In this document: piece after piece, positions 8,703 through 18,811 of the stretch
Layout of the letters: each line of letters opens with the position of its first letter
Position numbering within the stretch: position 1 is the stretch's first letter
Source: Bradyrhizobium sp. CB1650
Lineage (GTDB): Bacteria > Pseudomonadota > Alphaproteobacteria > Rhizobiales > Xanthobacteraceae
Direction: 5' to 3'
Length of the DNA: 64,000 bases
Assembly: GCF_029761915.1 (NCBI RefSeq)
Contig: NZ_CP121695.1
Location: 6,725,501 to 6,789,500 of the forward strand
The notes under the pieces: generated by a model
The model's database searches: none
What the model saw: the letters and a program-made list of their open reading frames with translations, nothing else
Told to the model about the DNA's origin: nothing
Program-made: the position numbers and the translations under genes

Positions 8703-9679
8703 AAGCCTTCTCCTATGGGCGCGCGCAATCGGTGACGGATGCAGCTGCCGCAGCGGGCAAGCCCGGCGTCAAGATCATTGCAGGCGGTACCAACCTGCTC
8801 GATCTCATGAAGTTGCAGGTTGAGACGCCATCGACCTTGGTTGATGTCAACCGGCTGCCGCTCGACAAGATCGAAGAGACTTCGGAAGGCGGCTTGCGCA
8901 TAGGCGCACTGGTTCGCAACAGCGACCTCGCGGCGGATCCTCGGGTGCGACAGCACTACGGCGTGCTAAGCCGTGCCCTGCTCGCCGGTGCGAGCGCCCA
9001 ATTGCGCAACAAGGCGACGACGGCGGGCAATTTGCTGCAGCGAACGCGCTGCTACTACTTCTACGACGTCACAAAACCCTGCAACAAGCGCGTACCCGGC
9101 TCGGGCTGTTCGGCGCTCGCCGGCTTCAACCGCATCCATGCGGTCCTGGGCGGAAGCGAGGCGTGCATCGCGACTCATCCGTCGGATATGGCCGTTGCCA
9201 TGCGCGCGCTCGACGCGCAGGTCGAGACGATCGATCATGAAGGCAGAACCCGCACGATCCCGATCGCCGACTTCCACAGGCTTCCAGGCCATACGCCGGA
9301 AATTGAATCGGCGCTGACCTCCGGCGAGATCGTCACTTCTGTCACACTGCCCCCGCCGCTTCCGGGCGTCCAGGTCTATCGAAAGGTGCGAGACCGCGCG
9401 TCCTATGCCTTTGCGCTGGTATCAGTGGCCGCCATCGTCGAAAGCGCACAAGGGCGAATCCGCTCGGCGCGTCTCGCCTTCGGCGGCCTCGCCCCCAAGC
9501 CGTGGCGTGTCACCGCCGCCGAACACAGTCTCACCAATGCGCCCGCCGGCGCCAAGACCTTCGATGCGGCCGCGGATGCGGTTTTTGAGGGCGCGCGTGG
9601 ATACGGTTCAAACGATTTCAAGATCCCGCTGACCCGCCGCGTCTTGCATTCTGTACTCGGCGAGATCACTCGCATTTGA
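8699..9679 (+). CDS. paoB: periplasmic aldehyde oxidoreductase, FAD subunit (PaoB-like)
   Basis: This 326-residue FAD-binding subunit is typical of the molybdo-hydroxylase family. The pyrophosphate loop is [12 protein letters not shown], and [21 protein letters not shown] follows. The Cys-containing insertion [15 protein letters not shown] marks the PaoB branch, which carries an extra [4Fe-4S] cluster. The C-terminal CO-dehydrogenase flavoprotein domain runs to the end. The ATG overlaps the paoA stop, and paoC starts 12 bases downstream. It has no signal of its own; in this family the heterotrimer is exported on the Tat signal of PaoA. Confidence 0.9.
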   Translation: MKAFSYGRAQSVTDAAAAAGKPGVKIIAGGTNLLDLMKLQVETPSTLVDVNRLPLDKIEETSEGGLRIGALVRNSDLAADPRVRQHYGVLSRALLAGASAQLRNKATTAGNLLQRTRCYYFYDVTKPCNKRVPGSGCSALAGFNRIHAVLGGSEACIATHPSDMAVAMRALDAQVETIDHEGRTRTIPIADFHRLPGHTPEIESALTSGEIVTSVTLPPPLPGVQVYRKVRDRASYAFALVSVAAIVESAQGRIRSARLAFGGLAPKPWRVTAAEHSLTNAPAGAKTFDAAADAVFEGARGYGSNDFKIPLTRRVLHSVLGEITRI

Positions 9680-9691
9680 GAGGGCATCAAA

Positions 9692-11893
9692 ATGGACATG
9701 GATTCACCAGTCGGACCGAATGCGCTTGATGCCGAGAAGGTTGTCGGCAAACCGCTTGATCGCATCGATGGACGACTGAAGGTCACCGGCGGCGCGCGCT
9801 ACGCCTATGAGATGCAACAGGACGCGCTCTACGGCTTTGTCGTTGAAGCTTCGATCGCAAAGGGGCGGATCGCCTCGATTGAAACACTCGCGGCCGAACG
9901 ATCGCCGGGTGTGAAACTCGTTCTCACCTACCGCAACGTTCCCAAACAGGGTAGCGGCAACCATCGTGAAGCGCATCCGGTGCTCACAGGTCCGGTCGTA
10001 ACTGGCTACGGCGAACCGGTCGCATTTGTGGTCGCCGAGACGTTCGAGCAGGCCAGGGCCGCCGCCTATCTGGTCAACGTCAAGTACGATCGGGACAAGG
10101 GACACTACGCCCTGCCACATCATCTCGACCTGGCCCGCGTCCCACATCAAGCGGACGGTGCGCCGGCCGACAGCGAAGTCGGCAACTTCTCGGACGCGTA
10201 CGCCAGCGCTCCGGTGCAGATCGATGTATCCTACAGCACGCCGCTGCAAAGCCACGCGATGATGGAGCCGCATGCGACGCTCGCGATGTGGGACGACGAC
10301 AAGCTGATCCTGCATACGGCGAACCAGATGCTGAATCAGGGCCAGCTTGTCATCGCCAGGACGTTGAATATCCCCGTCGCAAACGTGCGCCTGGTCAGCC
10401 CCTTCATCGGCGGCGGCTTCGGCGGCAAGCTATGGGTCAACGCGGATGCCATCCTTGCCGCAATCGCGTCACGATACCTCAAGCGGCCCGTCAAGGTCGC
10501 GCTCACCCGGCAGCAGATCTTCCATGTGACGACGCATCGCTCGGATACCATCCAGCGCATCCGCCTTGGCACCGACCGCGACGGCCGGATTACCGCAATC
10601 GGCCACGACGTCTTCTCGGGCAACTCGCCGACCGAGCAGGTCTACGAGGCTGCGGCGCTTCAGACCCGTTCGCTCTACGCCGGCCCCAATCGGCTGACGC
10701 GGCATCGCCTGGTGCCGCTCGACATTCCCGTCGCCTCCTCGATGCGCGCTCCCGGTGAGGCCGTCGGATTGCTGGCCCTGGAGTGCGCCATGGACGAGCT
10801 TGCCGAAAAACTAAAGCTCGATCCGATCGAACTCCGGGTCCGGAATGAGCCCGCCGAGGATCCTGAAAAGCACATCCCCTACTCCAGTCGCCATCTGGTT
10901 GCCTGCATGCAGGAGGGCGCGCGTCGGTTCGGCTGGGACAAGCGCAATTCAACGCCCGGCTTCATTCGGGATGGACGATGGATGGTCGGAATGGGCATGT
11001 CTGCGGCAACCCGCGGCAATCCTCTCAGGTTCTCCAAAGCCAATGTGCGGCTGAATCCTGATGGAACGGCCACCGTGAAGATGGCGATGACCGATATCGG
11101 CACCGGGACCTACACGATCCTGGCGCAGATCGCCGCCGAAATGCTGGGATTGCCGGTTGAAAAAGTGCGGGTCGATCTCGGCGACACGATTTTTCCAGAA
11201 GCGGCCGGCTCGGGCGGCTCGTTCGGCGCGGCGAGCTCAGGATCGGCACTGTTCGAAGCGTGTCAGGCCTTGCGCGAGAAACTGGCAGGACGTGCTGGCA
11301 TGGATCCCAACACTGCACATTTTGGCGACGGTTACATTGCAGCCGGAGAGCGCTCCGTCAGCCTCACAGAACTTGTCGGCTCTGGAATTGAAGCCGACGG
11401 CGAAATCATGCCGGGCCGCAACAATCAGGACTTCTCGCAGCAGTCCTACGGCGCACATTTCGCCGAGGTCGGCGTTGATCGGGATACTGGAGAAGTGCGC
11501 TTGCGGCGCATGCTCGGCGTATTCGCGGCCGGACGCGTCCTGAACGCCAAGACGGCGCGATCGCAGGCCATTGGCGGCATGGTGTTCGGCGTAGGCGCAG
11601 CCCTGCACGAGGACCTCGTGCTCGATCCTCGTTTCGGTTACTTCGTCAACCACGACCTGGCTGAGTACCACGTGCCGGTGCACGCGGACATTCCGCCAAA
11701 CGTGGAGGCGATCTTCCTTCCGGAGCTGGACGAATTCTCGAATCCGCTGAAGAGCAAGGGAATCGGCGAGCTCGGGATCTGCGGTGCCGGAGCTGCGATC
11801 GCCAACGCGATCTACAACGCCTGCGGCGCAAGGATCAGGAACTATCCGATCACGCTGGACAAGGTGCTCGCCGGCTTGCCGAAGCAGACTTGA
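9692..11893 (+). CDS. paoC: periplasmic aldehyde oxidoreductase, molybdenum-binding subunit (PaoC-like)
   Basis: The 733-residue catalytic subunit has the a/b hammerhead domain at the N-terminus and two molybdopterin-binding domains. Cofactor-loop segments such as FIGGGFGGKLW and GSGGSFGAASSGSALFEAC are present. The conserved catalytic Glu is at residue 693 in KGIGELGICGAG. Length and motifs match the E. coli PaoC branch, which uses the cytosine dinucleotide cofactor. The chaperone gene paoD, needed for cofactor insertion, is not in this window. A terminator hairpin follows 50 bases after the stop, closing the operon. Confidence 0.9.
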   Translation: MDMDSPVGPNALDAEKVVGKPLDRIDGRLKVTGGARYAYEMQQDALYGFVVEASIAKGRIASIETLAAERSPGVKLVLTYRNVPKQGSGNHREAHPVLTGPVVTGYGEPVAFVVAETFEQARAAAYLVNVKYDRDKGHYALPHHLDLARVPHQADGAPADSEVGNFSDAYASAPVQIDVSYSTPLQSHAMMEPHATLAMWDDDKLILHTANQMLNQGQLVIARTLNIPVANVRLVSPFIGGGFGGKLWVNADAILAAIASRYLKRPVKVALTRQQIFHVTTHRSDTIQRIRLGTDRDGRITAIGHDVFSGNSPTEQVYEAAALQTRSLYAGPNRLTRHRLVPLDIPVASSMRAPGEAVGLLALECAMDELAEKLKLDPIELRVRNEPAEDPEKHIPYSSRHLVACMQEGARRFGWDKRNSTPGFIRDGRWMVGMGMSAATRGNPLRFSKANVRLNPDGTATVKMAMTDIGTGTYTILAQIAAEMLGLPVEKVRVDLGDTIFPEAAGSGGSFGAASSGSALFEACQALREKLAGRAGMDPNTAHFGDGYIAAGERSVSLTELVGSGIEADGEIMPGRNNQDFSQQSYGAHFAEVGVDRDTGEVRLRRMLGVFAAGRVLNAKTARSQAIGGMVFGVGAALHEDLVLDPRFGYFVNHDLAEYHVPVHADIPPNVEAIFLPELDEFSNPLKSKGIGELGICGAGAAIANAIYNACGARIRNYPITLDKVLAGLPKQT

Positions 11894-11942
11894 GCATTTG
11901 CTGCAAGCCGTCGCGCCGCGCCGGCATCCGGAGAGACGAATG

Positions 11943-11964
11943 GACCCGCTTCGGCGGGTCTTCC
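11943..11964 (+). terminator. terminator hairpin after paoC
   Basis: A perfect 7-bp stem GACCCGC / GCGGGTC closes on a TTCG tetraloop and is followed by a short, T-containing tail. It ends the paoABC transcript. Confidence 0.7.
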
Positions 11965-12089
11965 GCTTGTTCCTATGAGGTGCCGCCGTCGGAATCCGCG
12001 TTCACGCGATGATCGTGCAAAACCGCAAGGGCATGCGTCCGGTCATCGACAGGTTCAGTACACCAGCTTCGTTTGCCATGGAGGGCTCC

Positions 12090-12881
12090 GTGAGATATCG
12101 CCTTGTCGCCGCCTGCCTTGCCTTTTTCGCGAGTGGCGGGGCGCTTGCACAGGTGACGGGAATGGCCCTCCCGACACCCACGGTGGGGACAACCTCTCCG
12201 CTCGGCAGCAGCACAGGGTCGTCGGTTTCGACGGTGGGGATTGGCCTTGGCGCGACCGAACTTCCTTCACCAGGCATCAGCCCTGCCCCAACTGTCACCG
12301 GAAGCATCGCCACGCCATCCACCGGCACCGCATGCTCAACCCTCGGCCTCTCGCCAAGCGGCATGTACGGCTCGACGTCGACCTATGACGGCGGCGGAAT
12401 GGCGATGGCTGGATCAATACCGGCCACCGGCGGCGGGGTTGGAAACACAGTGGCATCAATAGACACGTCGTCGGCAATAGCAGCGACCTCATCAATGTCG
12501 ATGATGTCGGGGACGACGCAAACCTCCGCGACGTCGACCAACTCGGGCACCCTCGATACCGCCGGCATGTCGGGCATGTGCGGCTCCGGCTCGAGCAGCA
12601 TCGGCGCATCTTCCAGCCCGACTTCGACCGCGCCGACAACGGCCGGCGGCAGCCCCAAGACAGGCATTCCCCTCGGCTCAACAGAGATCGGCAGTCTCGG
12701 TGTCAGCTCTGCGGCGCTGCTTCCCACGCCGGCAGTGCCGCTCGTGACAGGCAGCGTTACGCCAACGGCACCGGCAATGCCGACTGTTGCCGCTCCGTCC
12801 GCGGCGGCCGCTTCGATCGCCACACCTGGATGCTCATCCGTCGGCACATCGGCATCCACGGGTCTGCCAGGCGGCTGCTGA
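12090..12881 (+). CDS. exported Ser/Thr/Gly/Pro-rich low-complexity protein
   Basis: The protein has 263 residues from GTG 12090, which follows GGAGGG by four bases; ATG 12078 is a weaker alternative. The signal VRYRLVAACLAFFASGGALA is followed by repetitive Ser/Thr/Pro/Gly-rich sequence with motifs such as GIPLGSTEIGSLGVS and scattered single Cys, ending PGGC. No domain is recognised. It lies directly before the RND efflux genes, 26 bases from the adaptor start, and may share their transcript. An envelope or surface role is inferred only from export and composition. Confidence 0.65.
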   Translation: MRYRLVAACLAFFASGGALAQVTGMALPTPTVGTTSPLGSSTGSSVSTVGIGLGATELPSPGISPAPTVTGSIATPSTGTACSTLGLSPSGMYGSTSTYDGGGMAMAGSIPATGGGVGNTVASIDTSSAIAATSSMSMMSGTTQTSATSTNSGTLDTAGMSGMCGSGSSSIGASSSPTSTAPTTAGGSPKTGIPLGSTEIGSLGVSSAALLPTPAVPLVTGSVTPTAPAMPTVAAPSAAAASIATPGCSSVGTSASTGLPGGC

Positions 12882-12907
12882 GCTTCTGGCTTCCGGAGCA
12901 AATGTTC

Positions 12908-14092
12908 ATGAAAACGAAGATCGTCATCTCGGCCGTCGTATTGGCCGCAGTCACTGCGAGTGCCGGCCTGCTGCACTTCACGCATTTCTACCCCATGCGG
13001 AAGGCAGCGGCTGCACCGTCTGCGGCACCACCTGTTCCGATCGTTGCCGGGACTGTAGCCCAGCACGACGTCCCGATTTACCTGACCGGCGTTGGTACGG
13101 TGATTGCCTACAACACGGATATCGTGCGAGCCCAGATCCAGGGTCAGATCACCAGCATCAACTTCACCGAGGGTCAGCAGGTTCATGCTGGCGATCTGCT
13201 CGCGCAGATTGATCCGCGGCCCTACCAGGCCCTGATCGATCAATATACTGCCAATCTCGAACGTGATCAGGCGCAGCTCGTGAATGCGCGGACCAACCAG
13301 AGCCGTTACAGCCAGCTCGGCGCCAAAGGCTGGGCCACGCCTCAATTGATTGAAACGCAAAATGCACAGGTCAGTCAGCTGCAGGCGGCGGTCAAGGCGG
13401 ACCAAGCCCTGATCGACGCCGCGAAAGTGCAGCTCAGCTTCACACAGCTGACCTCGCCAATTAACGGGGTGGTGGGCATTCGCCAGATCGACGTCGGCAA
13501 CATCATCAGCCCGTCGAATACCAATGGCCTCTGTGTCGTGACACAGCTGGACCCGATCTCGCTGATCTTTACTCTGCCCGAAACCGCTCTTCCGCAGATC
13601 CAGCAGCAGCAGCGAAAAACGAAAACGCCTCTTTCTGTTCTCGCCTACAATCAGGACAACACGATTCGACTCGGCGAGGGACAGCTCGGGCTGGTCAATA
13701 ACGAGATCCTGCAGACCACCGGCTCGATCCAGCTCAAGGCGAACTTCGCAAACAAGCAGAACAGCCTCTGGCCCGGCGAACTCGTCAATGCGCGATTGCT
13801 GCTCGACACGCGGCACAACGGCCTGACGGTTCCAGCCTCTGCCGTCCAGCAAGGGCCGAACGGACCATACGCCTACGTCGTCAATTCGGACAACATGGTC
13901 TCTCTCCGCCAGATCAAGGTTGCGCAGATCAGTGACGGTCAGGCGCTGATCGATTCCGGTCTGAAAGCCAATGAACAGGTCGTGGTCGACGGACAATACA
14001 AGCTGCGGCCGGGAACGCACGTCGTTCTATTGCACGGCAAGGCCGCGGAAGAAGCCGCCGCTCAGGACGCATTACAGGCACCGATCCCATGA
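12908..14092 (+). CDS. RND efflux periplasmic adaptor (membrane fusion protein, MdtA-like)
   Basis: The adaptor has 394 residues from ATG 12908, with GGAG nine bases upstream. An N-terminal membrane anchor or signal (about residues 5-22) is followed by the first half of a lipoyl domain (GVGTVIAYNTDIVRAQIQGQI), a coiled-coil hairpin (about 90-150), and the second lipoyl half with INGVVGIRQIDVGNIISP. The beta-barrel and membrane-proximal domains follow. The motif GQQVHAGDLLAQIDPRPY is typical of MdtA. Its last four bases overlap the pump start (ATGA), so translation is coupled. It links the inner-membrane pump to an outer-membrane channel, which is not encoded here. Confidence 0.9.
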   Translation: MKTKIVISAVVLAAVTASAGLLHFTHFYPMRKAAAAPSAAPPVPIVAGTVAQHDVPIYLTGVGTVIAYNTDIVRAQIQGQITSINFTEGQQVHAGDLLAQIDPRPYQALIDQYTANLERDQAQLVNARTNQSRYSQLGAKGWATPQLIETQNAQVSQLQAAVKADQALIDAAKVQLSFTQLTSPINGVVGIRQIDVGNIISPSNTNGLCVVTQLDPISLIFTLPETALPQIQQQQRKTKTPLSVLAYNQDNTIRLGEGQLGLVNNEILQTTGSIQLKANFANKQNSLWPGELVNARLLLDTRHNGLTVPASAVQQGPNGPYAYVVNSDNMVSLRQIKVAQISDGQALIDSGLKANEQVVVDGQYKLRPGTHVVLLHGKAAEEAAAQDALQAPIP

Positions 14093-17000
14093 ATATATCC
14101 GCCCCCTTCATCCGGCGACCGATCGCGACCGCGCTGCTGATGATCGGATTGTTGGCGGCCGGACTTGTCGCCTATCCGTTGCTGCCGGTGGCGGCACTGC
14201 CTAACGTCAACTATCCGACGCTGACGGTGACCGCCCAGTTGCCCGGTGCCGACCCGCAGACGATGGCCTCTTCGGTCGCCTCGCCGCTCGAACTCCAGTT
14301 CGGGGAAATACCCGGACTGACGCAGATGACGTCGGCGAGCGCGCTCGGCTACACCCAGGTCACGCTGCAGTTCGACTTGACCCGCCAGATTGACGGCGCT
14401 GTCAGCGATACGCTGTCGGCCATCAATGCGGCGAGCCCGTACCTGCCCACCGGCATGCCCTATCCGCCCACGATCCGGAAGGTCAATCCGGCCGACACGC
14501 CGATCCTGGTGCTTGGCCTCACCTCGGACAGCCTGCCGCTCACCACGGTCGACGCCTATGCCGAAAACATCCTGCTGCAGAAGATCTCGCAGATACAGGG
14601 TGTGGGCCTTGTCGGCGTCGGTGGCCAGCAGAAGGCCGCCGTTCGCGTCCAGGTCGATCCGCAGGCGCTGGCCGCGCGCGGAATCAATCTGGAGGATGTA
14701 CGAACCGTGCTTGGCCAGGCGAACGTGGATCTGGCGAAGGGAACGCTGAACAGCCCGCGTCAGACCTATACGCTTAACACCAATGACCAGCTGTTTCACC
14801 CGGAGCAATATGCGGATCTCGTCATCGCCTATCGCAACGGATCGCCGGTCCGTATTCGCGACATCGGGCGCGCCGTCAGCGCCGGCGAAAACGATCTGAT
14901 CGCGGGCTGGTACAACAACAGGCGCGCCATCATTCTTGCCGTGCAGCGCCAACCAGGGGCCAACGTCATCGAGACGGTGCAGCGCATCAAGGCAATGATG
15001 CCAACGCTCCAGGCGTCGATCCCTGCCGACATCAAGATCAACGTCATTTCGGACCGCACCCAGACGATCCGCGCTTCGGTTGCGGACGTGCAATTCACGC
15101 TGCTCCTGACCATTGCCCTCGTCGTGATGGTGATCTTCGTCTTCCTTCGCAGCTTCTGGGCAACCATCATCCCGGCGGTCACCGTGCCGCTCTCGCTGAT
15201 TGGCACGTTCGCGATTCTCTACGAAATGGGCTATAGCCTCGACAATCTGTCGTTGATGGCGCTTTCCATTGCGGTGGGATTCGTGGTCGATGACGCCGTC
15301 GTCGAGATCGAGAACATCACGCGGCATATCGAGGAAGGCTTGTCCCCGTACGACGCCGCGATGAAGGGATCCGGCGAAATCGGCTTCACCGTCATGGCGA
15401 TCACGTTCTCCCTGATCGCCGTCTTCATTCCGCTCTTCCTGATGAGCGGCTATGTCGGACTGCTGTTCCGCGAGTTTGCAATGACTGTGAGCGTCGCGCT
15501 GGTGCTTTCCCTGGTGATCTCCAGGACACTGACGCCGATGATGTGCGCCTACCTGCTCAAACCCGAACGCCATGAGCACGGCCGCCTCTACCGCTGGTCC
15601 GAGCGCGGCTTCGACCTGTTGCTCAATGCCTATGAGGCTGGTCTGAAGGTCGTGCTGCGGCATCGTTTCATCACCTTGATGGTCATGATCGGGACCATCG
15701 TGGTGACCGGATATCTCTACGTCATCATTCCCAAGGGCTTCTTCCCTCAGCAGGATACCGGCCTGATCCTGGGGCAGTCGGAGGCCGCGCAGGACATCTC
15801 CTTCCAGGCAATGGCCGAGCGCCAGCAAGCCATGCTCGATGCGCTCGTGCGAGACCCCGCCGTCGCATCGGTCGGCTCGGCCGTCGGCGCCGGCGGCGGC
15901 ACCTACACGGTCAACGATGGCCGCGTGTTCATCCAGCTCAAGCCGGCCGACCAGCGCGATCCGATCGACAAGGTGATTGCGCGACTGCGGACCAACCTTG
16001 CCAAGATCCAGGGCATTACCCTCTACATGCAGCCCGCACAGGACATCACCATCGGCGCACGGCTGAACAAGACCCAGTTCCAGTACACCATGAACGACGC
16101 CGATCCGGGCGAGCTCAGCCATTGGGCAGGTCTGTTCCTCGACAAGATCAAGACGCTGCCCACGGTCGCTGACGTGACGACAGACCAGCTCAATGCCGGG
16201 CCGCTGCTCGACATCACGATCAAGCGCGAGGTCGCTTCGTCCTATGGCATCCTGCCGTACACGATCGACAACACGCTCGACGACGCATTCGGGCAGCGGA
16301 TCGTCTCGACGATGTACACATCCCTGCAGCAATATCACGTGGTCCTGGAGGTCAACCCGAAATTCCAGTATGGGCCCGAGGCGCTCAACAACATCTACGT
16401 CAAATCTTCCAGCGGTCAGCAGGTGCCGCTGTCGACGCTGGTCGATTCGGTGGTGAAGGTCTCACCGCTCGTCGTGAACCACCAGGGGCAATTCCCCTCC
16501 GTGACGATCTCGTTCAACCTGGCGCCCGGAGCCGCAATCGGCGAAGCGGTGAGCGGCATACAATCCATCCAGAAGGAGCTGCATCCGCCGCTGTCGCTTC
16601 AGACGAGCTTCCAGGGCAATGCCCAGGCGTTCGGCGCCTCGCTGAAGAGCACGCCGATCCTGATTGCCGCGTCGTTGTTCGTGATCTATCTCATCCTCGG
16701 CGTGCTCTACGAAAGCACCATCCATCCCATCACGATCATCTCGACGCTGCCTTCGGCAGGTGTCGGTGCATTGCTGCTGCTGATGGCCGCTCATTTCGAC
16801 CTCAGCGTGATCGCGGTGGTCGGGATCATTCTCCTCATCGGCATCGTCAAGAAGAACGGCATCATGCTCGTCGACTTCGCCATCCAGGCCGAACAGGGCG
16901 AGGGGCTTACACCGGAGCAATCGATCTACCAGGCCTGCATCAAGCGCTTCCGTCCCATCCTCATGACGACGATGGCCGCGCTGCTTGGCGCAGTGCCGAT

Positions 17001-17202
17001 GATGATCGGCACCGGCGTGGGCTCGGAGATCCGCCAACCATTGGGCTACGCGATCGTCGGCGGCCTCGCTCTGTCGCAGGTGCTCACGCTCTACACGACG
17101 CCGATCGTCTACCTCTACCTCGATCGGCTGCAGAACTGGCTCTTCGGGTCGCGACGGCATCAAGCGCTGTCACAACATGCCAATCCGGCGCCTGCGGAAT
17201 GA
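14089..17202 (+). CDS. RND multidrug efflux permease (MdtB/MdtC-like)
   Basis: At 1037 residues the protein is full-length for the hydrophobe/amphiphile RND family. It starts MNISAPFIRRPIATALLMIG and has 12 expected membrane segments with two large periplasmic loops. The proton-relay region in segment 4 is intact, with the two Asp in VGFVVDDAVVEIEN. The conserved GIVKKNGIMLVDFA lies in the second half. It would export drugs or endogenous amphiphiles using the proton gradient, with the overlapping adaptor gene. Only one pump gene is present, whereas MdtB and MdtC act as a pair in enterics. Substrates are unknown. Confidence 0.93.
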   Translation: MNISAPFIRRPIATALLMIGLLAAGLVAYPLLPVAALPNVNYPTLTVTAQLPGADPQTMASSVASPLELQFGEIPGLTQMTSASALGYTQVTLQFDLTRQIDGAVSDTLSAINAASPYLPTGMPYPPTIRKVNPADTPILVLGLTSDSLPLTTVDAYAENILLQKISQIQGVGLVGVGGQQKAAVRVQVDPQALAARGINLEDVRTVLGQANVDLAKGTLNSPRQTYTLNTNDQLFHPEQYADLVIAYRNGSPVRIRDIGRAVSAGENDLIAGWYNNRRAIILAVQRQPGANVIETVQRIKAMMPTLQASIPADIKINVISDRTQTIRASVADVQFTLLLTIALVVMVIFVFLRSFWATIIPAVTVPLSLIGTFAILYEMGYSLDNLSLMALSIAVGFVVDDAVVEIENITRHIEEGLSPYDAAMKGSGEIGFTVMAITFSLIAVFIPLFLMSGYVGLLFREFAMTVSVALVLSLVISRTLTPMMCAYLLKPERHEHGRLYRWSERGFDLLLNAYEAGLKVVLRHRFITLMVMIGTIVVTGYLYVIIPKGFFPQQDTGLILGQSEAAQDISFQAMAERQQAMLDALVRDPAVASVGSAVGAGGGTYTVNDGRVFIQLKPADQRDPIDKVIARLRTNLAKIQGITLYMQPAQDITIGARLNKTQFQYTMNDADPGELSHWAGLFLDKIKTLPTVADVTTDQLNAGPLLDITIKREVASSYGILPYTIDNTLDDAFGQRIVSTMYTSLQQYHVVLEVNPKFQYGPEALNNIYVKSSSGQQVPLSTLVDSVVKVSPLVVNHQGQFPSVTISFNLAPGAAIGEAVSGIQSIQKELHPPLSLQTSFQGNAQAFGASLKSTPILIAASLFVIYLILGVLYESTIHPITIISTLPSAGVGALLLLMAAHFDLSVIAVVGIILLIGIVKKNGIMLVDFAIQAEQGEGLTPEQSIYQACIKRFRPILMTTMAALLGAVPMMIGTGVGSEIRQPLGYAIVGGLALSQVLTLYTTPIVYLYLDRLQNWLFGSRRHQALSQHANPAPAE

Positions 17203-17309
17203 GCAAGTTGACGGTTCGACGGCCTGACTGGCAGCTCATGCTGTCACGAATTTAGTCGAATCGGCGAAGCGAAACGCCACTTCAGAGTCATGACAAATGG
17301 AGTTTTGAC

Positions 17310-17594
17310 ATGGATCCGCGAACCCTACGACGTACCGTAGCGACCACGCTGCTTCTCGCAATCGGCACGTCGTGTCCGGCTCTTGCCTCCCCCGCGCCTC
17401 TATTCCTGCGCGCTTCCGTCCAAAGCGATGTCACTTCCCAATTCGAGCGTGGCGCTCTCGTCAAGCTGCGCTCTGGAGAGCCCGCGATGACGGTTTCGGC
17501 GGTCAAGGGCCGCGAGGTTGAATGGCGTTTGGACGACGATACCGACCGGGTGAATGATGCAATCTTCCCGGCCATCGTCTTGCAAAGATTCTGA
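17310..17594 (+). CDS. small exported protein of unknown function
   Basis: The 94-residue protein has a twin-arginine-like and hydrophobic N-terminus (MDPRTLRRTVATTLLLAIGT) and a likely Sec cleavage after SCPALA. The mature part has no Cys and contains GALVKLRSGEPAMTV followed by an acidic DDDTDRVNDAIFP. ATGGAG lies upstream. The RSGEPAMTV core resembles small YodC-like domains (uncharacterised, about 60 residues), but this is a weak impression. No operon partner is clear. Confidence 0.55.
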   Translation: MDPRTLRRTVATTLLLAIGTSCPALASPAPLFLRASVQSDVTSQFERGALVKLRSGEPAMTVSAVKGREVEWRLDDDTDRVNDAIFPAIVLQRF

Positions 17595-17740
17595 GCGAGA
17601 GATCCAGCGGAATGGACGATTCCGGCCACGTATCACAAAGCTTAGCAAGCTGGCCGAACCGGCGATTATTCAACGCGCGAGTCCAAAAAAATGCAATTGA
17701 CAGAGATAGACGACAGGACGTAGCGCGAGCAGGATGTGGG

Positions 17741-18097
17741 ATGAACATTGATTTCCGGCACATTGGGTTCGTTGTCTTCGCTGCCACGATTTTGACCTCG
17801 ACAATCGACGGCGCCCGCGCGCACGACCAACAGCACCCCGAATTGAACGGTTGGTACGAGAGCCTGCACAGTGGTAAAGGGCCCTGCTGCGATGGCAGCG
17901 ATGCCAAGCGGGTCGACGACGCCGATTGGGAAAGCAAAGGTGGCCATTATCGCGTGCGCATCGGCGGTGAATGGGTTGATGTTCCAAGCGAGGCGGTCGT
18001 GGATGGACCAAATCGGGCTGAGCGGACGATGGTTTCGCCTTACTATCAGGACGGCCATCTTAAAGCGCGCTGTTTCATGCCCGGGAGCATGAGCTGA
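17741..18097 (+). CDS. exported protein of unknown function with a Cys-Cys pair
   Basis: The protein has 118 residues from ATG 17741 with AGGA upstream; the open frame starts earlier but lacks a signal there. After a Sec signal (MNIDFRHIGFVVFAATILTS..ARA), the mature part begins HDQQHPELNGWYESLHSGKGPCCDGSDAKRVDD, with an adjacent Cys pair, then a compact globular stretch (HYRVRIGGEWVDVPSEAVV) and a last Cys in ARCFMPG. It lies nine bases before fetA-like and is probably the first gene of that operon. A periplasmic role linked to metal or redox handling is inferred from that position. Confidence 0.65.
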   Translation: MNIDFRHIGFVVFAATILTSTIDGARAHDQQHPELNGWYESLHSGKGPCCDGSDAKRVDDADWESKGGHYRVRIGGEWVDVPSEAVVDGPNRAERTMVSPYYQDGHLKARCFMPGSMS

Positions 18098-18106
18098 GAC
18101 TTTCCC

Positions 18107-18811
18107 ATGCCAATCGAGAGCGGGTCGCCTGGCGCAGCCGTCGAGCTCGAAACCCGACATCTGTCGCGGCGTGCGGGTGAGCGCGTTCTTGTAAGCGACG
18201 TTTCCGTACAAGTCTCGGCCGGCGAGATTCTTGCGGTCGTCGGACCGAGCGGGGCAGGAAAGTCGTCCTTTCTTCGGTTGCTCAATCGCCTGGACGAACC
18301 GACGTCCGGTACCGTCCTAGTCAAGTCGCGGGATTTCCGTTCCATTGCTCCACGGGAACTGCGTCGCCGCATCGGCATGGTCATGCAAACGGCGTATCTT
18401 TTTCCTGGCACCGTCGCCGCGAACATCGCGTTCGGGCCACGCCAAAGCGGCGAGATCCTGGCACCGGCCAGGATGGAACTGCTTCTGGAGCGCGTCGGCC
18501 TGCCGGGATTTGGCGATCGCGACGTCAGCAATCTGTCCGGCGGCGAGGCGCAACGCGTGGCGCTGGCGCGGACACTCGCGAACGAACCAGAGGTGCTGTT
18601 GCTAGACGAGCCGACCTCCGCACTTGACGAGGCGTCGGCGCGGGGCATTGAGCGTCTCATTCTCGACGTTGTCAGCGAGCGGCGAATGACCTGCATCATC
18701 GTCACCCACAATCGCGCCCAGGCGGCAAGGCTTGCGGAGAGGGCGATGGTCATGGAAGCAGGGCGGCTTGTCGCAATCGGCCCCACCAGCGAGGTGCTCC
18801 ATGTTGGCTGA
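18107..18811 (+). CDS. fetA: ABC transporter ATP-binding protein (FetA-like)
   Basis: The 234-residue nucleotide-binding subunit has Walker A GPSGAGKS (46-53), the Q-loop in MVMQTAYLFPG, signature LSGGE (143-147), Walker B LLLDEPT with Asp167 and Glu168, and the switch His in IVTHN. It overlaps by 11 bases the permease gene that follows, whose family pairs with FetA/YbbL-type ATPases. In E. coli this pair exports iron and helps resist oxidative stress. That role is inferred here from the partner family. The preceding small exported protein gene is only nine bases away. Confidence 0.8.
   Translation: MPIESGSPGAAVELETRHLSRRAGERVLVSDVSVQVSAGEILAVVGPSGAGKSSFLRLLNRLDEPTSGTVLVKSRDFRSIAPRELRRRIGMVMQTAYLFPGTVAANIAFGPRQSGEILAPARMELLLERVGLPGFGDRDVSNLSGGEAQRVALARTLANEPEVLLLDEPTSALDEASARGIERLILDVVSERRMTCIIVTHNRAQAARLAERAMVMEAGRLVAIGPTSEVLHVG

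Noticed and set aside
12383..14020. Minus-strand open frame of 545 codons opposite the RND adaptor
   Set aside because: Shadow frame of the adaptor and of the low-complexity gene; no domain, no ribosome site.
14062..16338. Minus-strand open frame of 758 codons opposite the RND pump
   Set aside because: It is a mirror of the high-GC pump gene, rich in His, Arg, Asp and Gly with no family resemblance; the plus-strand pump is unmistakable.
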